Below, one piece after another: positions 23,055-33,516 of a stretch of DNA of 64,000 bases (its first letter is position 1; every line of letters begins with the position of its first letter). The DNA comes from Hemibagrus wyckioides (Eukaryota; Chordata; Actinopteri; Siluriformes; Bagridae). The stretch covers positions 13,716,199-13,780,198 of the forward strand of contig NC_080713.1 in the NCBI RefSeq assembly GCF_019097595.1. The letters run 5' to 3'. The position numbers and the translations under genes were made by a program. Under the pieces are notes generated by a model, which worked only from the letters and a program-made list of their open reading frames with translations, made no database searches and was not told the DNA's origin.

Positions 23055-23845
23055 TCAACTGACAAATGCTTTAGTCATTTTTTGTGGAATTACACAAATA
23101 CCACTTATTTCAAAATGTTTTAGATCACCACCAATACATGCAGCCAAGTTTTCAATATGCTTCAAAACACAGCTCAAAGAATTGTAAAATACAACCACAC
23201 TGAAGCCATCACTATCAACCATTCCAGTACTACTACATGCATGAGAATCAATTACAGCAAACTGTCCATTTTGCTTAATAATGGCACAAGTATTTCCATT
23301 CAGTGTTAAAAAGCATGTTTCATATTGTTCAAATATTATCTGCAGGCCATGTGCTAAAGGCACACACGCACCAGATGTTAGAGATTCTCCATCATTCCCA
23401 TTTACAAATCCAGTAACAAAGTTACCATATTCAAACGTAAATGTTTTTTCATTAAACACATTCACAAGGAAGATCTGGAACACACAACTTTTCTGGTGTC
23501 GGGTCACTAATAGACCCATTCTGACGCAAATAAGTATACAAGCCATCACCAATAGTTAAAACATTATCTAAATCTTTTGTTTCCCATGAGAAGATACTCT
23601 ATACACTGTGCATTGCCATTGCAGCCAAACTAATAGCAACACATTGTTTTCCTGGCCACTTGAACCTGCTATCACCTTGATGAAATGATCCATGTATACT
23701 GTGTCTTTCATTTGATGTACTGCTTTCTCCAACAATATCCAAAGTAACACATGATTGCATATCTGGTGAAGTAACCTCCATATTAATTCCACATATAGTA
23801 AAGTTATCTGCACTCAAGCTTCCCATTAAATTATTGATATGCAAA
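23055..23845 (-). pseudogene. Element X: herpesvirus-tegument-like (C76-type) cysteine protease domain
   Basis: Minus-strand sequence gives GSFHQGDSRFKWPGKQC (23690-23640) followed by VAISLAAMAMHSV, matching the layout of the C76/UL36-type deubiquitinase active site, where a Gln-Cys pair starts a helix. It continues LDNVLTIGDGLYTYLR (about 23555) and, after frame changes, ETCFLTLNGNTCAIIKQNG (23310) and FAVIDSHACSSTGMVDSDG (23240), where the DSH supplies Asp and His. Length (about 260 codons) fits one protease domain. It lies just upstream of the OTU domain, so the element had two potential deubiquitinases. Recognition is by motif; a profile search is needed for proof. Confidence 0.7.
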
Positions 23846-23865
23846 AAAAGTCATGCCAATTTCTG

Positions 23866-24114
23866 TTAAAAAACAACTGCTGTACCAATATCTGATCCCA
23901 ATCCATATGCATTGCAGACATTACAATCTACAACAGCATAGATACTACTACATCTCATAATTGCGCATGTTTGTCCATTAATCTTTATCAAACAAGATTC
24001 AAAACTAAGCAAAATCTCTTGAAGTGTCTCATACAATTCTTCCTGTCCTCTACTCAATGATTGTCCTACTGCTACTTTGCACATTTTATTGAAAATGCAA
24101 TATTGGCCATTCAA
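23866..24114 (-). pseudogene. Element X: second, degenerate C76-like half-domain
   Basis: The frame shows SFESCLIKINGQTCAIM (24005) and YAVVDCNVCNAYG (23940), paralleling ETCFLTLNGNTCAII and FAVIDSHACSSTG of the neighbouring domain. The Ser-His pair is replaced by Cys-Asn, so this half could not be catalytic. It looks like the C-terminal half of a tandem duplicate lying N-terminal to the active-looking copy. The AT-rich interval 24120-24640 beyond it shows no coding sequence. Confidence 0.6.
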
Positions 24115-24639
24115 CTGTAGCGCTTTTTTACCCTTTACTAGTAGGATAGCGCCCTGAGCTCGTAAACTCTATTTCCCCAGATACTCAGGTCTCCCCCACC
24201 TTTAATTTTGACTAAAGATAGATTGGAATTTCTAGCAAAATGATCACTCACCTTCTGGTATGTTGTCTATTGCATCTCCTAACTTATAAAACAAATACAA
24301 CAACACCTTTGTTCCGAAATTATAGCCGAATTTATTAACAAAAATGAATAGATAAATAAAATAATTAAGAGGTACTTTTGTTAAGCCAAATCAAATATCA
24401 TCCGAATTATATACTGCAGGAATGAGCAATTCACAAGATTTCGGTACTTAATACTGAAAAATAAAAATATACTGGTACAGATACTGTGCTCAACCTCTGA
24501 ATATATACCTTTTAACCCTGTATATCGGCTTTCAGTGCTTAACATCAACCACTATTAAGGAAATACAGTAACAAACTCTTTGGGGGAAAACTGGTCATTG
24601 GTATAACCTTCTCACTTTAACTTAACTACCTTGTGGGCC

Positions 24640-25345
24640 CACACACAGACACATAAGCCGGCGACCAGAAAAAAAACAAAAAAATAAATAAAAGAATACA
24701 ACGAACCCCCCTGTTGCAGGCCTGGTCGATGATCGGGAACGAGGTGGCTAAAACGTTGAAGCCCTTTCACTCTAGCGAGCAGAAATAAAAAGCTGGAGTA
24801 CTCACATACAAGCAGAGTCAGTGTCAGTATCCAAACGCCGCACCTCCACGCTGTAGTGACAATTTAGTAGCAGTGCAGGCTGGCTAACTGCTAGCGACCG
24901 AGAGCAGCAGGAGTCAGTCCATCCGGTGAGGTGAAATATGTCTTTCTCCCTTGTTACCAGAGGAGCTGCCAGGCTTTCTCCTGGTCACCTGGAGCGCTAT
25001 CTGGGAAGAGAAGTCTTTGCTCAGGCTAGCTCGTTAGTTAGCCTGTTAAGCTAATCAAAACAACAACGGTTTCCTCGTGGTCGTTTTCGAAGTTAACGTC
25101 GTCAAAACGGCTTCTTAATGCACTGCAGTCCCTTGTGCCATAGCGTGTACAACAACAGAAGTAACTAGCACAATTATATCCATCAGAACAGTACTTCTTA
25201 TGACTCGGTATCGTCTCGTTTACTTTTCGCGTACGAGCGCAGCCTGTTGCTTCCACTCGTCCTCCTCTCTTCTCCCGCGCAGCCTTTTTTTTTTTTCTTT
25301 TTTTTTTCCGACTCCTTACCCCGCCCCGCAGCCAATCACACTACA
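24640..25345 (-). promoter_or_regulatory. CpG-rich promoter-like segment upstream of the X replicase gene
   Basis: An isolated GC- and CpG-rich block in an AT-rich region. At about 25318-25345 the plus strand reads CCCCGCCCCGCAGCCAATCA; on the minus strand this is an ATTGG (inverted CCAAT) element followed by a GGGGCGGGG Sp1-type box. Downstream on the minus strand the sequence is 5'-UTR-like down to 24640. No TATA box is evident. The likely role is transcription of the minus-strand protease/Rep/helicase gene (inference). CpG density was judged by eye. Confidence 0.5.
25265..25312. repeat. T-rich tract next to the promoter-like block
   Basis: Two poly-T runs (poly-A on the minus strand) lie between the Sp1/CCAAT sites and the CpG-rich stretch. 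Confidence 0.8.
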
Positions 25346-25539
25346 AAACCACTGACACCTCAATCTCCAATCACAGCAATACAATCAAACGTTGATTGTC
25401 TTCAGCACAAGCACATGGTACACAGTACACTTCAACCAAACTACCAGAATACACATCAACATCAATGCAGATTATTTCTATGAACTCAAACACCAAATAA
25501 AGAAACTGAACACATTTATAACAGTTTTACTCTACAGAA

Positions 25540-25947
25540 TATATTTTTTATATATTGTATATATTTTTCTAAATCTAACTAATAGGTAAGATTTAGGTGT
25601 ATAAGGCATCAGCCCAGGGCTACACAACTCAAAAGGTAAAACACTATTGTCATAACTCTTACAATTGGCCATATCTTTAACCAGTTCAATTCCCTCAGTA
25701 CGAACTTCCTGAAGACTTACTTTCTGCCAGGTGCATACATTATGTATCTTATGTTTAACAATTGAAACTATGCTGCACACTGCATCTACAAAATCATCCT
25801 TCACATTTGCAGACTGCATTCGAACTTCATTGCCTGCTAATATGACCACAAAATCTGAACACTTGCAAACAGCGTTATCAGAAACATCAGTCTTACTTTT
25901 GTTGATCACTGGCTTTGCCGCATTCGAAATCTCTTCAGCTTAGGCAT
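25540..25947 (-). CDS. Possible exon of unknown gene (AGNEVRMQ ORF)
   Basis: A minus-strand open stretch of about 115 codons: NAAKPVINKSKTDVSDN, CKCSDFVVILAGNEVRMQ, FVDAVCSIVSIVKHKI, VSLQEVRTEGIELV and PGLMPYTPKSY. It is preceded by a pyrimidine-rich tract and AG acceptors (TTTTTAG at 25948 and AAG near 25940). No stop falls between the second acceptor and about 25540, which is unusual in this decayed, AT-rich setting. No family was recognised. It lies upstream of the CpG-rich segment, so it may belong to a separate transcript. It could also be a chance open frame. Confidence 0.35.
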
Positions 25948-25949
25948 CT

Positions 25950-27904
25950 AAAAACACACACAAAAAAAACAACAGAAATTACACAACTACAATGACATTA
26001 GTCTTACATAAAACATCAGTGCTACAACAATTTTACTATACAGTGTAAGCCAAAAAGTTTTTCATACTTAAAAAATACAATTATAACTATAATTGGATTT
26101 TATATGTGTAAAGAAAAAACTTTAGTTACCCCCATTTGTAAACTACAAAATACATACATTCAAAAATTCAGGTGCAACAAACTTGGCATCTGTTTATCAT
26201 GCAGTGAAAAATAGAAGCCTGTGTACCTGGTAACATACATATTTATCATTTATTTATTGTTTGCATACTGTGCTGAAAAACAAACATTGTTGAAGTAATT
26301 CATGAATGAGTATGTGTCAGTCATTGAATTAACTTGCTTCTCCACAAAAATTGTATTTGCAGTGGTTTATAATTTCTATGGAAACAAATATGATGTCAAA
26401 CAAGGTTTATGTTTACCAAACCAAACACAAATCAGGTAAACAGTGATTTTACATACAATTAATTTTGACAACAAAACAACATCAGTAAAATTAAAACAAT
26501 TGTAAAACCCCATGACATAAAAATATGTTTAAAAATTAGAATTAAAAAAGATTTTAAGATGACCGAAATTAGTTCACTCACTAAACTAAGGACTGACAAA
26601 TCATTATGATTTTCAATATAGCTAAATATATCAAATACTCATATCACACTACCAAAATTATATAATCAGCAACCACTACACCATGTGTTTTAACATTACG
26701 TTAACTCATAAAAATAAACAACAACATCTTATAATTATAAATACTCAATGTTGTATCAGTTATAAAAACATTGTTACCTTGTATCCTATAATCAACTTCA
26801 TCAACATATTTATACAAGTGCAAAGCTTAAATCTTAGCACACAAAAAAATAAAAATCTTATAACATACCTCTGCATTTGTTGAAACTCTTAACTGTTTGT
26901 AAAATCAAACGTTTTATACAACACTCGTTGTTCCAACCAGTAGAATACAATGTCAGACACCACGCCTCTTTTCTGTACCCCATCTTCCCATAGGTTGTCA
27001 GCCTATCCAGAAAATGCAATTACATTACAAGTACACAACACATGCACTAACAAAGTAATTATTATAAACGCTGTGCAGACCGCTATACACCCATAATTAA
27101 ACACAATGTTTAAGATGCATAAAGACAGCATATTTAATTTATAGATAAAATGTCACTGGAATAAACATTAAAGCATGTTTTATCTTTTTTCTTTTTGCAA
27201 AAACAACATGCAACCATAGCTTCAAAGGCATATAAGGTTATATACAAAATAAACTTACATATATACATATATATATATATATATTTTATAATCAATGTAT
27301 AATTAATTTTACAATGATTTATTTTTACTTATTTCTATACCGACAGGAAACATCAACTAAAGTTATTTCATATGTTCATGTATATATAAAAAACATATTT
27401 TAATATAAAACTAACTACATATAATTATTTTTTGCATGCATACTTTTACATCAACAGTTTGATTCTTAAATCATAATAAACTATGGTTTACAGACATACT
27501 CTAACTGCTTGTGACATGTGAAAAGGGATCTCAGCAAAGTAGGTCATGTTTACTAAAATCTATTATTCTTCATCAAATCTTTTTCAGGGCCACTAGAGAA
27601 ATAATTTTTTTTTATTTTTCTCTATTGATAAGATAGATTGATTTCATAAATATTGATTTAAGTGGCTATCCAGTATCAGTGTGAACCTGCCTGAGAAATG
27701 TTGCTAAATAGAGCACAGCACCTCCACAATCTTTGAAGAGTCAACGACTAGCTGACAATCTGCTGTCGTTTATTTGAAAAGCTTCATTTCAAATCCATCA
27801 ACCACTATGACCCGTCCTACACAAATATACATCCTAATTTCTCCTACTAAAGAAAATGCTATTTCTATTCATTCAAGACAATATAAATTTATTAATATAA
27901 AGAT
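25950..27904. other. AT-rich interval without recognised genes
   Basis: I saw only short, low-complexity open frames here. A (TA)-rich patch lies at about 27260-27285. Short exons comparable to those at 30021-30549 could be missed by eye. Confidence 0.5.
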
Positions 27905-28351
27905 CAGTTCACTAAATTTGTAACTAACATTTGTATACCCTAACAGTATATCTAACAAACAGTCATAGCAAAATAAGTTCATTAGCAATACAATTTAAAA
28001 ATAGAATTATTTGTAAAAAGAACATGTAAAGGACACTTCCTGTGCCACTTCATGGATTTATGCTTTTTAAAATAGTACTGGAGTACCTGGGAGGAACATT
28101 CCTGTACAATTGAATGAATAAACTACAATGTTATGAAGTAAATAAATACATAAAGTAAATTTACAACTAGTGTCACTAAATAAATAGGTTAAATAGATTA
28201 TACCAATACTCAAACAGAACAAGAAGTCCAAACATGCTTTGCAGCCTTTTGCAGACACATATCTATCTAATGGTTGGCAATTTCACAAGAATAGACCCCC
28301 CCAAAATACATACATAGCACAATAAACAACCCTGCCAATACACTGCATATC

Positions 28352-28907
28352 TGTAACGTCTGGGACCCCCGCCCTACGCGGGGCTCGACCCCAGACGCCC
28401 GTGACGCCCACGCCAGCACATGGTGTAATGAGACCCATGCGCAGGATTCAGCAAAGCACTGCTTTTATTACATTTAAGACGCGACATAGGGAAACAAACG
28501 TAACACTAGACATGGCGTGGTTAACTAAACAAAACAAAACCAAAAACAAAACCAAAAACAAAACCAAAAACAAAACCAAAAACAAAACCAAAAACAAAAC
28601 CAAAAACAAAACCAAAAACAAAACCAAAAACAAAACCAAAAACAAAACCTAGACCTTAGCTTGGGCATGGAACCTAGCAAACAAAACCCCAACAGAAACC
28701 ACGGTACAGATAACAATCATGGACAAAGACAAACACAAGGATCCCTATTTATAGGGGTAAACATTAGGGCTAATGGGATACAGGTGACACAATCAGGATA
28801 GGAATAGGAAGGGCGTAACAAAAGACACACAAAGAAGCAGGCTTCCAAGGTTCACCTGCCAGCGCCCTCTCTGGGCCTGGCAGGGAACTGTCCAGCTGTT
28901 CCTGACA
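28352..28907 (-). mobile_element. Solo LTR (Ty3/gypsy-type) in duplication copy 1
   Basis: On the minus strand it starts TGTCAGGAACAG and ends GACGTTACA, with the TG...CA ends of LTRs. A TATA-like CTATAAATAGG lies at about 28745-28755 and AATAAAAG near 28463-28470. It is flanked by ATATC (28347-28351) and ATAAC (28908-28912). The unoccupied duplicate at 31.6 kb reads ATAAC at the same point, so the 5-bp target duplication has one substitution. No internal retroelement genes, so it is a product of LTR-LTR recombination. Confidence 0.85.
28530..28649. repeat. 12-bp minisatellite (AAAAACAAAACC)n inside the solo LTR
   Basis: About ten near-perfect copies of a 12-bp unit. They create long artefactual open frames on both strands. 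Confidence 0.95.
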
Positions 28908-29368
28908 ATAACAATGGGGAAAATATTTGCCCAATTTACAACCCCATTCCAAACACATTGGTTGGAATTCCAACCATTTGTGGACAAACATTTATTTAGT
29001 TCCAGGCATAAACTGCTACTTTAAATTAATTGTTTATATATGTTTATATTATGTTTTATATGGTTATAATTTGTCCATGCTTCAGCCGAATGTGTCAGCA
29101 TGTCAGTGCTCAGTGTGCAGCTTTATTTCAACCATAAACCTAAAAATTATTTGGTCACAAAAAGTGCCAGCTTTTGCAAAGCACATGAAATGCAATATCA
29201 ACAATAATAACAACACAGAACAACTGAATATCTGAAAGACTGCTGCCTTTATGAAAGCTGATATGTGCTTTACAATGACTTAAAGATATTACATAAATAC
29301 ACTCATATACTTATGTATATTATTACGCATTATGTGTTTAATATTTTCATTTTTTATGCTGTTTAGCT

Positions 29369-29488
29369 TTTGTTTTGTGTTGTTCTGTACGGTATTCTGT
29401 ATTGGATGAGACTGCATAGAACTGTTGGATTCTGTGTTGGATTACAGTCCAACACAGAATACTGCACAGAACAACACAAAACAAAATT
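29369..29488. repeat. Imperfect inverted repeat
   Basis: TTTTGTTTTGTGTTGTTCTG at about 29370 pairs with CAGAACAACACAAAACAAAA at about 29468-29488. The arms extend about 37 bp through ATTCTGT...TTGG with a few mismatches around a roughly 40-bp spacer. One arm, read on the minus strand, resembles the acceptor region of the second exon of the gene at 30021-30549 (TGTGCAG then TATTCT). 29016-30020 otherwise shows no coding sequence. Confidence 0.7.
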
Positions 29489-29895
29489 TCATTACACACT
29501 AAAATAATAAAATACTACTAGATTATTAAAACTTGATATCTAACTCCATACCTTGTCATTCGTTTTCACATATAATGTTATATTTTTAAGAACTTTGTAT
29601 AACCCTAGTCAATTAAATATATGTTGATTACACTATCTCAAGAAACTGATAGTGAACAAACCAATAAAATGCATTTCATACTGAATATTAAAATGGCCAA
29701 AAAACTTTCAACAATAGAAGTATTTTATAACAAAACAATGAAATATTATACATTACATTACTGTTATATCACATATGGCCACATATAAAATAAAATAATC
29801 AGATTTAGAGTTTTTCCTTTTTTAGAAACACATTTATCTCATTATATGTGTAATGTATACTAATAGTGAAAACAAAACATACATCTAAAAAATCT

Positions 29896-29901
29896 TTTAT
29901 T
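29896..29901 (-). terminator. Polyadenylation signal of the three-exon gene
   Basis: AATAAA on the minus strand about 120 bp downstream of the TAG stop at 30021. It is a plausible position for 3' end formation. Confidence 0.45.
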
Positions 29902-30020
29902 TTAACATTAACATATATATACTTCACACATTACAGTTAAGTCACACACAAAACTTTTCTAAAACTATAGAAATATTTACAATGCACTCAGATTATATAC
30001 AATAAAACAGTTATTCATGC

Positions 30021-30549
30021 CTATTCATCTGTATTCTCTTCCACTGTAAGCATGCTACTGCTGGATTGTTCTTCTTCCTCGCCATCCTCGGCCTTAACTT
30101 CCAAAATATCTATAATTTAAAAAAAAATTAAAAAATGGATTTCTAAACATATTGTATAATACTACATAATTTCAAGTTTAACATTGTACACATTGCATAC
30201 CATTTTTGAGAAAATCCAGTGAAGCCTTTGACACTTCAAGCTCCTTTTCTGTTTCATTCATCCCAGTCATTTTCCTCATCACCTTTACAGCCAGCTCTAT
30301 AAACTCCTGCTGCAGGATGCTTCTGTTCACAGTATCATCCAAGAAAGAATACTGCACAAAGCAACACAAAAACTCAACATTTTCAAAAAATAAAAAAACT
30401 AAGGAAATAATAAACAGAATTAAACACACAAAACTACCTTAGACCATACAATATATAACACTTACTGCTAATAAACAGAATTGGTCTCTAATTCTGTTGA
30501 ACTCCTGTCCTTCAACTCCAGGAATTTTGCTAGGACTACTAAACGCCAT
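30021..30549 (-). CDS. Three-exon small gene of unknown function (107 codons)
   Basis: Minus strand: exon 1 CDS 30549-30466 (ATG in AAACAATGG context), donor GTAAGT; exon 2 30351-30201, acceptor TTTGTGCAG, donor GTATGC; exon 3 30109-30021, acceptor AATTATAG, stop TAG. Phases fit exactly (0, then 1), giving 84+151+89 = 324 bases with no internal stop. The protein starts MAFSSPSKIPGVEGQEF, has an amphipathic middle (QQEFIELAVKVMRKM, NETEKELEVSKASLDFL) and an acidic tail (EDGEEEEQSSSSM). An acceptor-like AG just before the ATG suggests a 5' non-coding exon. AATAAA follows about 120 bp after the stop (29901-29896). No family recognised. It is the most intact protein gene in the window. Confidence 0.65.
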
Positions 30550-31203
30550 TGTTTCTGCCAAAACATGAATTCCATTCAATTTAGTAACATCCCACAAAAC
30601 AATCATTAAACTAATTCATTCTACTAAAATAAACTTTCACCATAAAACATTAACAAAACATCTTTGCTTAATTTTTAAACATATAATTCAATTCAACAAA
30701 TCTTACTAAAAATAACCACATAAACACAACAAATATACCAAATATATACAGTAAATTTACCTTACAAACTATTGTAATACAGAAACTCAAGCAAGAAGTG
30801 TTACTGGTTCAAACTAACACACAACTTTCAATAAGGCTTAGAATCGAATCCCATTACCTTTAAACAGTCTTACATCCCTTAAAAACCACACCACTTTTAT
30901 TTTAGTCACTCACCTTTCAGACACAGGACTGAAAAAACTGTAACCTTTCAAAAACCTTTGTTCAATTACAACCATAAACTGTAAGAATAAAATAGTTTTG
31001 ACACTTTATATACAAAACATTTAACACATGATATCCCTTCAACCATTTCAACACAACATTTTCTTGAATAATATAACTCTGAAGCCAATAATCACAGTGC
31101 AGCACAATAGGCATTAACTATTATACTTATATTCTATTAATTCAATATAAGCTTACTCGCTCTCAAACACTTATCCATTATAACCACTACATGAAACTTT
31201 TGG

Positions 31204-31745
31204 TTCACTAAAATTTTCACTAACATTTGTATACCCACTTCAGATCTGTCTAACACTCCTACCACATAAGTTCAGTAGCATTACAGTTTAAAAATAGAAT
31301 TCTTTGTAAAAAGGACACGTAAAAAGACCTTCCTGTGCCATTTCATGGTTTTGTGCTATGTAAAATAGTGCTGAAGTACCTGGGAGGAACATTCCTGTAC
31401 AATTGAATGAATAAATTACAATGTTATGATAATAAGTAAATTTAGAACTAGACTAGTGTAACTGAATAAATAGGTTAAAAAATAGATTATACCAATACTC
31501 AAACAGACAAAGGCAAGTCCATACATACTTTACAGCCATTTGCAGACACATATCTATTTAATGGCTGGCAATTCACAAGAATAGCCCCCCTAAAAAACAC
31601 ATACATAAAACAATAAACAGCCCTGCCAATGCACTGCATAACAATGGGGATAATAGTTGGCTAATTCAGAACCATTCCGAACAGTTTGGCTGGAATTTCA
31701 ACTAATTGTGGAGAAACATTTATTAAATTCCAGCCATAAACTGCT
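31204..31745 (+). repeat. Segmental duplication inside X, copy 2 (no LTR)
   Basis: Paralogous to 27905-29015. It preserves the empty site GCATAACAATGG at about 31637-31648, where copy 1 has the solo LTR. The flanks 30560-31200 and 31746-32040 are AT-rich without recognisable genes. Confidence 0.85.
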
Positions 31746-32035
31746 TATATATTTATACATTTGTACATATAGCAGATGAACACGTGCAGCTCTGCAGATG
31801 CTCTACAGATTCGCCATTGTAATCATACACATACAAAAAATACATACAAATAAAAAACACAGTAATACTGATCACGTTTGAGCAATGAATTGAAATCAGA
31901 CTGATGGCCAGGTCAGGAAGCAGTCAACAAAATTTAACAGAAAACATGGAATGAACAATGTAGAAAGTGATGGTAACCATGTACAGCATTTTATATGAAT
32001 AAATTATTTCTTATAAAAAAATAGTTGTTTTTGTG

Positions 32036-32038
<3 letters not shown>

Positions 32039-32079
<41 letters not shown>
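32039..32079. repeat. (AT)n microsatellite at Tc1 insertion site
   Basis: A TA run immediately left of the Tc1 element's inverted repeat. TA-rich DNA is the preferred target of Tc1/mariner elements. Confidence 0.95.
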
Positions 32080-32082
<3 letters not shown>

Positions 32083-33327
32083 TATATTGCCAAAAGTATT
32101 CGCTCACCCATCCAAATAATCAGAATCAGGTGTTCCAATCACTTCCATGGCCACAGGTGTATAAAATCAAGCACCTAGGCATGCAGACTGTTTTTACAAA
32201 CATTTGTGAAAGAATGGGTTGCTCTCAGGAGCTCAGTGAATTCCAGCGTGGAACTGTGATAGGATGCCACCTGTGCAACAAATCCAGTCGTGAAATTTCC
32301 TCGCTCCTAAATATTCCACAGTCAACTGTCAGCTGTGTTATAAGAATGTGGAAGTGTTTGGGAACGACAGCAACTCAGCCACGAAGTGGTAGGCCACGTA
32401 AACTGACGGAGCGGGGTCAGCGGATGCTGAGGCGGATAGTGCAAAGAGGTCGCCAACTTTCTGCAGAGTCAATCGCTACAGACCTCCAAACTTCATGTGG
32501 CCTTCAGATTAGCTCAAGAACAGTGCGCAGAGAGCTTCATGGAATGGGTTTCCATGGCCGAGCAGCTGCATCCAAGCCATACATCACCAAGTGCAATGCA
32601 AAGCGTCGGATGCAGTGGTGTAAAGCACGCCGCCACTGGACTCTAGAGCAGTGAAGATGCGTTCTCTGGAGTGACGAATCGCGCTTCTCCATCTGGCAAT
32701 CTGATGGACGAGTCTGGGTTTGGCGGTTGCCAGGAGAACGGTACTTGTCTGACAGCATTGTGCCAAGTGTAAAGTTTGGTGGAGGGGGGATTATGGTGTG
32801 GGGTTGTTTTTCAGGAGCTGGGCTCGGCCCCTTAGTTCCAGTGAAAGGAACTCTGAATGCTTCAGCATACCAAGACATTTTGGACAATTCCATGCTCCCA
32901 ACTTTGTGGGAACAGTTTGGAGCTGGCCCCTTCCTCTTCCAACATGACTGTGCACCAGTGCACAAAGCAAGGTCCATAAAGACATGGATGACAGAGTCTG
33001 GTGTGGATGAACTTGACTGGCCTGCACAGAGTCCTGACCTCAACCCGACAGAACACCTTTGGGATGAATTAGAGCGGAGACTGAGAGCCAGGCCTTCTCG
33101 TCCAACATCAGTGTGTGACCTCACAAATGCGCTTCTATAAGAATGGTCAAAAATTCCCATAAACACACTCCTAAACCTTGTGGACAGCCTTCCCAGAAGA
33201 GTTGAAGCTGTTATAGCTGCAAAGGGTGGACCGACGTCATATTGAACCCTATGGATTAGGAATGGGATGTCACTTAAGTTCATATGCGAGTCAAGGCAGG
33301 TGAGCGAATACTTTTGGCAATATAGTG
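32080..33327 (+). mobile_element. Near-complete Tc1/mariner transposon in X
   Basis: A 1248-bp element with terminal inverted repeats beginning CACTATATTGCCAAAAGTAT on the left and ending with the reverse complement at 33327. It is flanked by TA on both sides (32078-32079, 33328-33329). It carries a single transposase gene (next entry). A second, truncated copy with the same end lies at 50717-51430. Confidence 0.95.
32214..33245 (+). pseudogene. Tc1-like transposase (two in-frame stops)
   Basis: Cut-and-paste DD34E transposase. The N-terminal paired-type helix-turn-helix starts MGCSQELSEFQRG; a GRPRK-type AT-hook follows (RSGRPRKLTERG, 32390). Catalytic residues are present: WSDESRF (first D, about 32672), [10 protein letters not shown] (second D, 32940) and [12 protein letters not shown] (E, 33040). 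It is in one frame except for TGA at 32652-32654 and TAA at 33138-33140, both at positions that normally code for amino acids. Length about 340 codons is normal. The copy is recent but inactive as written. Confidence 0.93.
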
Positions 33328-33344
33328 TATATATATAAAGAAGT

Positions 33345-33353
33345 GGGCATTAT
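33345..33353 (+). promoter_or_regulatory. Possible TATA box of the SGNH-like gene
   Basis: ATTATAAAAT about 165 bp upstream of the ATG at 33517, just right of the Tc1 element. It is plausible but supported only by position. Confidence 0.3.
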
Positions 33354-33516
33354 AAAATGCACTCTTTTTTGGGCATAGTTAGCAGCTTCAGATGTATTTA
33401 AGTACTGACTTCAGGTCAGTAGAAGTATTAACTATTAACTGATCCAGGTTAATAGTGTACAGCACAGGAACCTGACCTAACTGATTGCCAAGCTCATTAT
33501 AAGCAAGCTTGATAAA

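Larger units (their letters stand above)
27905..29015 (+). repeat. Segmental duplication inside X, copy 1 (contains a solo LTR)
   Basis: About 550 bp, not counting the inserted LTR, aligns in order with 31204-31745. Shared blocks include CTAACATTTGTATACCC, TACCTGGGAGGAACATTCCT, GAATGAATAAA and ATTATACCAATACTCAAACA. Differences are scattered substitutions and small gaps, so the duplication is old. It is non-coding as far as visible. Confidence 0.85.

Noticed and set aside
28401..28652. Long open frames of Asn/Lys/Thr or Phe/Trp/Cys repeats
   Set aside because: Produced by the 12-bp minisatellite in the solo LTR, not by a gene.
27260..29900. CRISPR-like or satellite array
   Set aside because: The only regular array is the 12-bp minisatellite; the other repetition is a two-copy duplication.
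32537..33283. Minus-strand 248-codon frame
   Set aside because: Antisense shadow of the Tc1 transposase.
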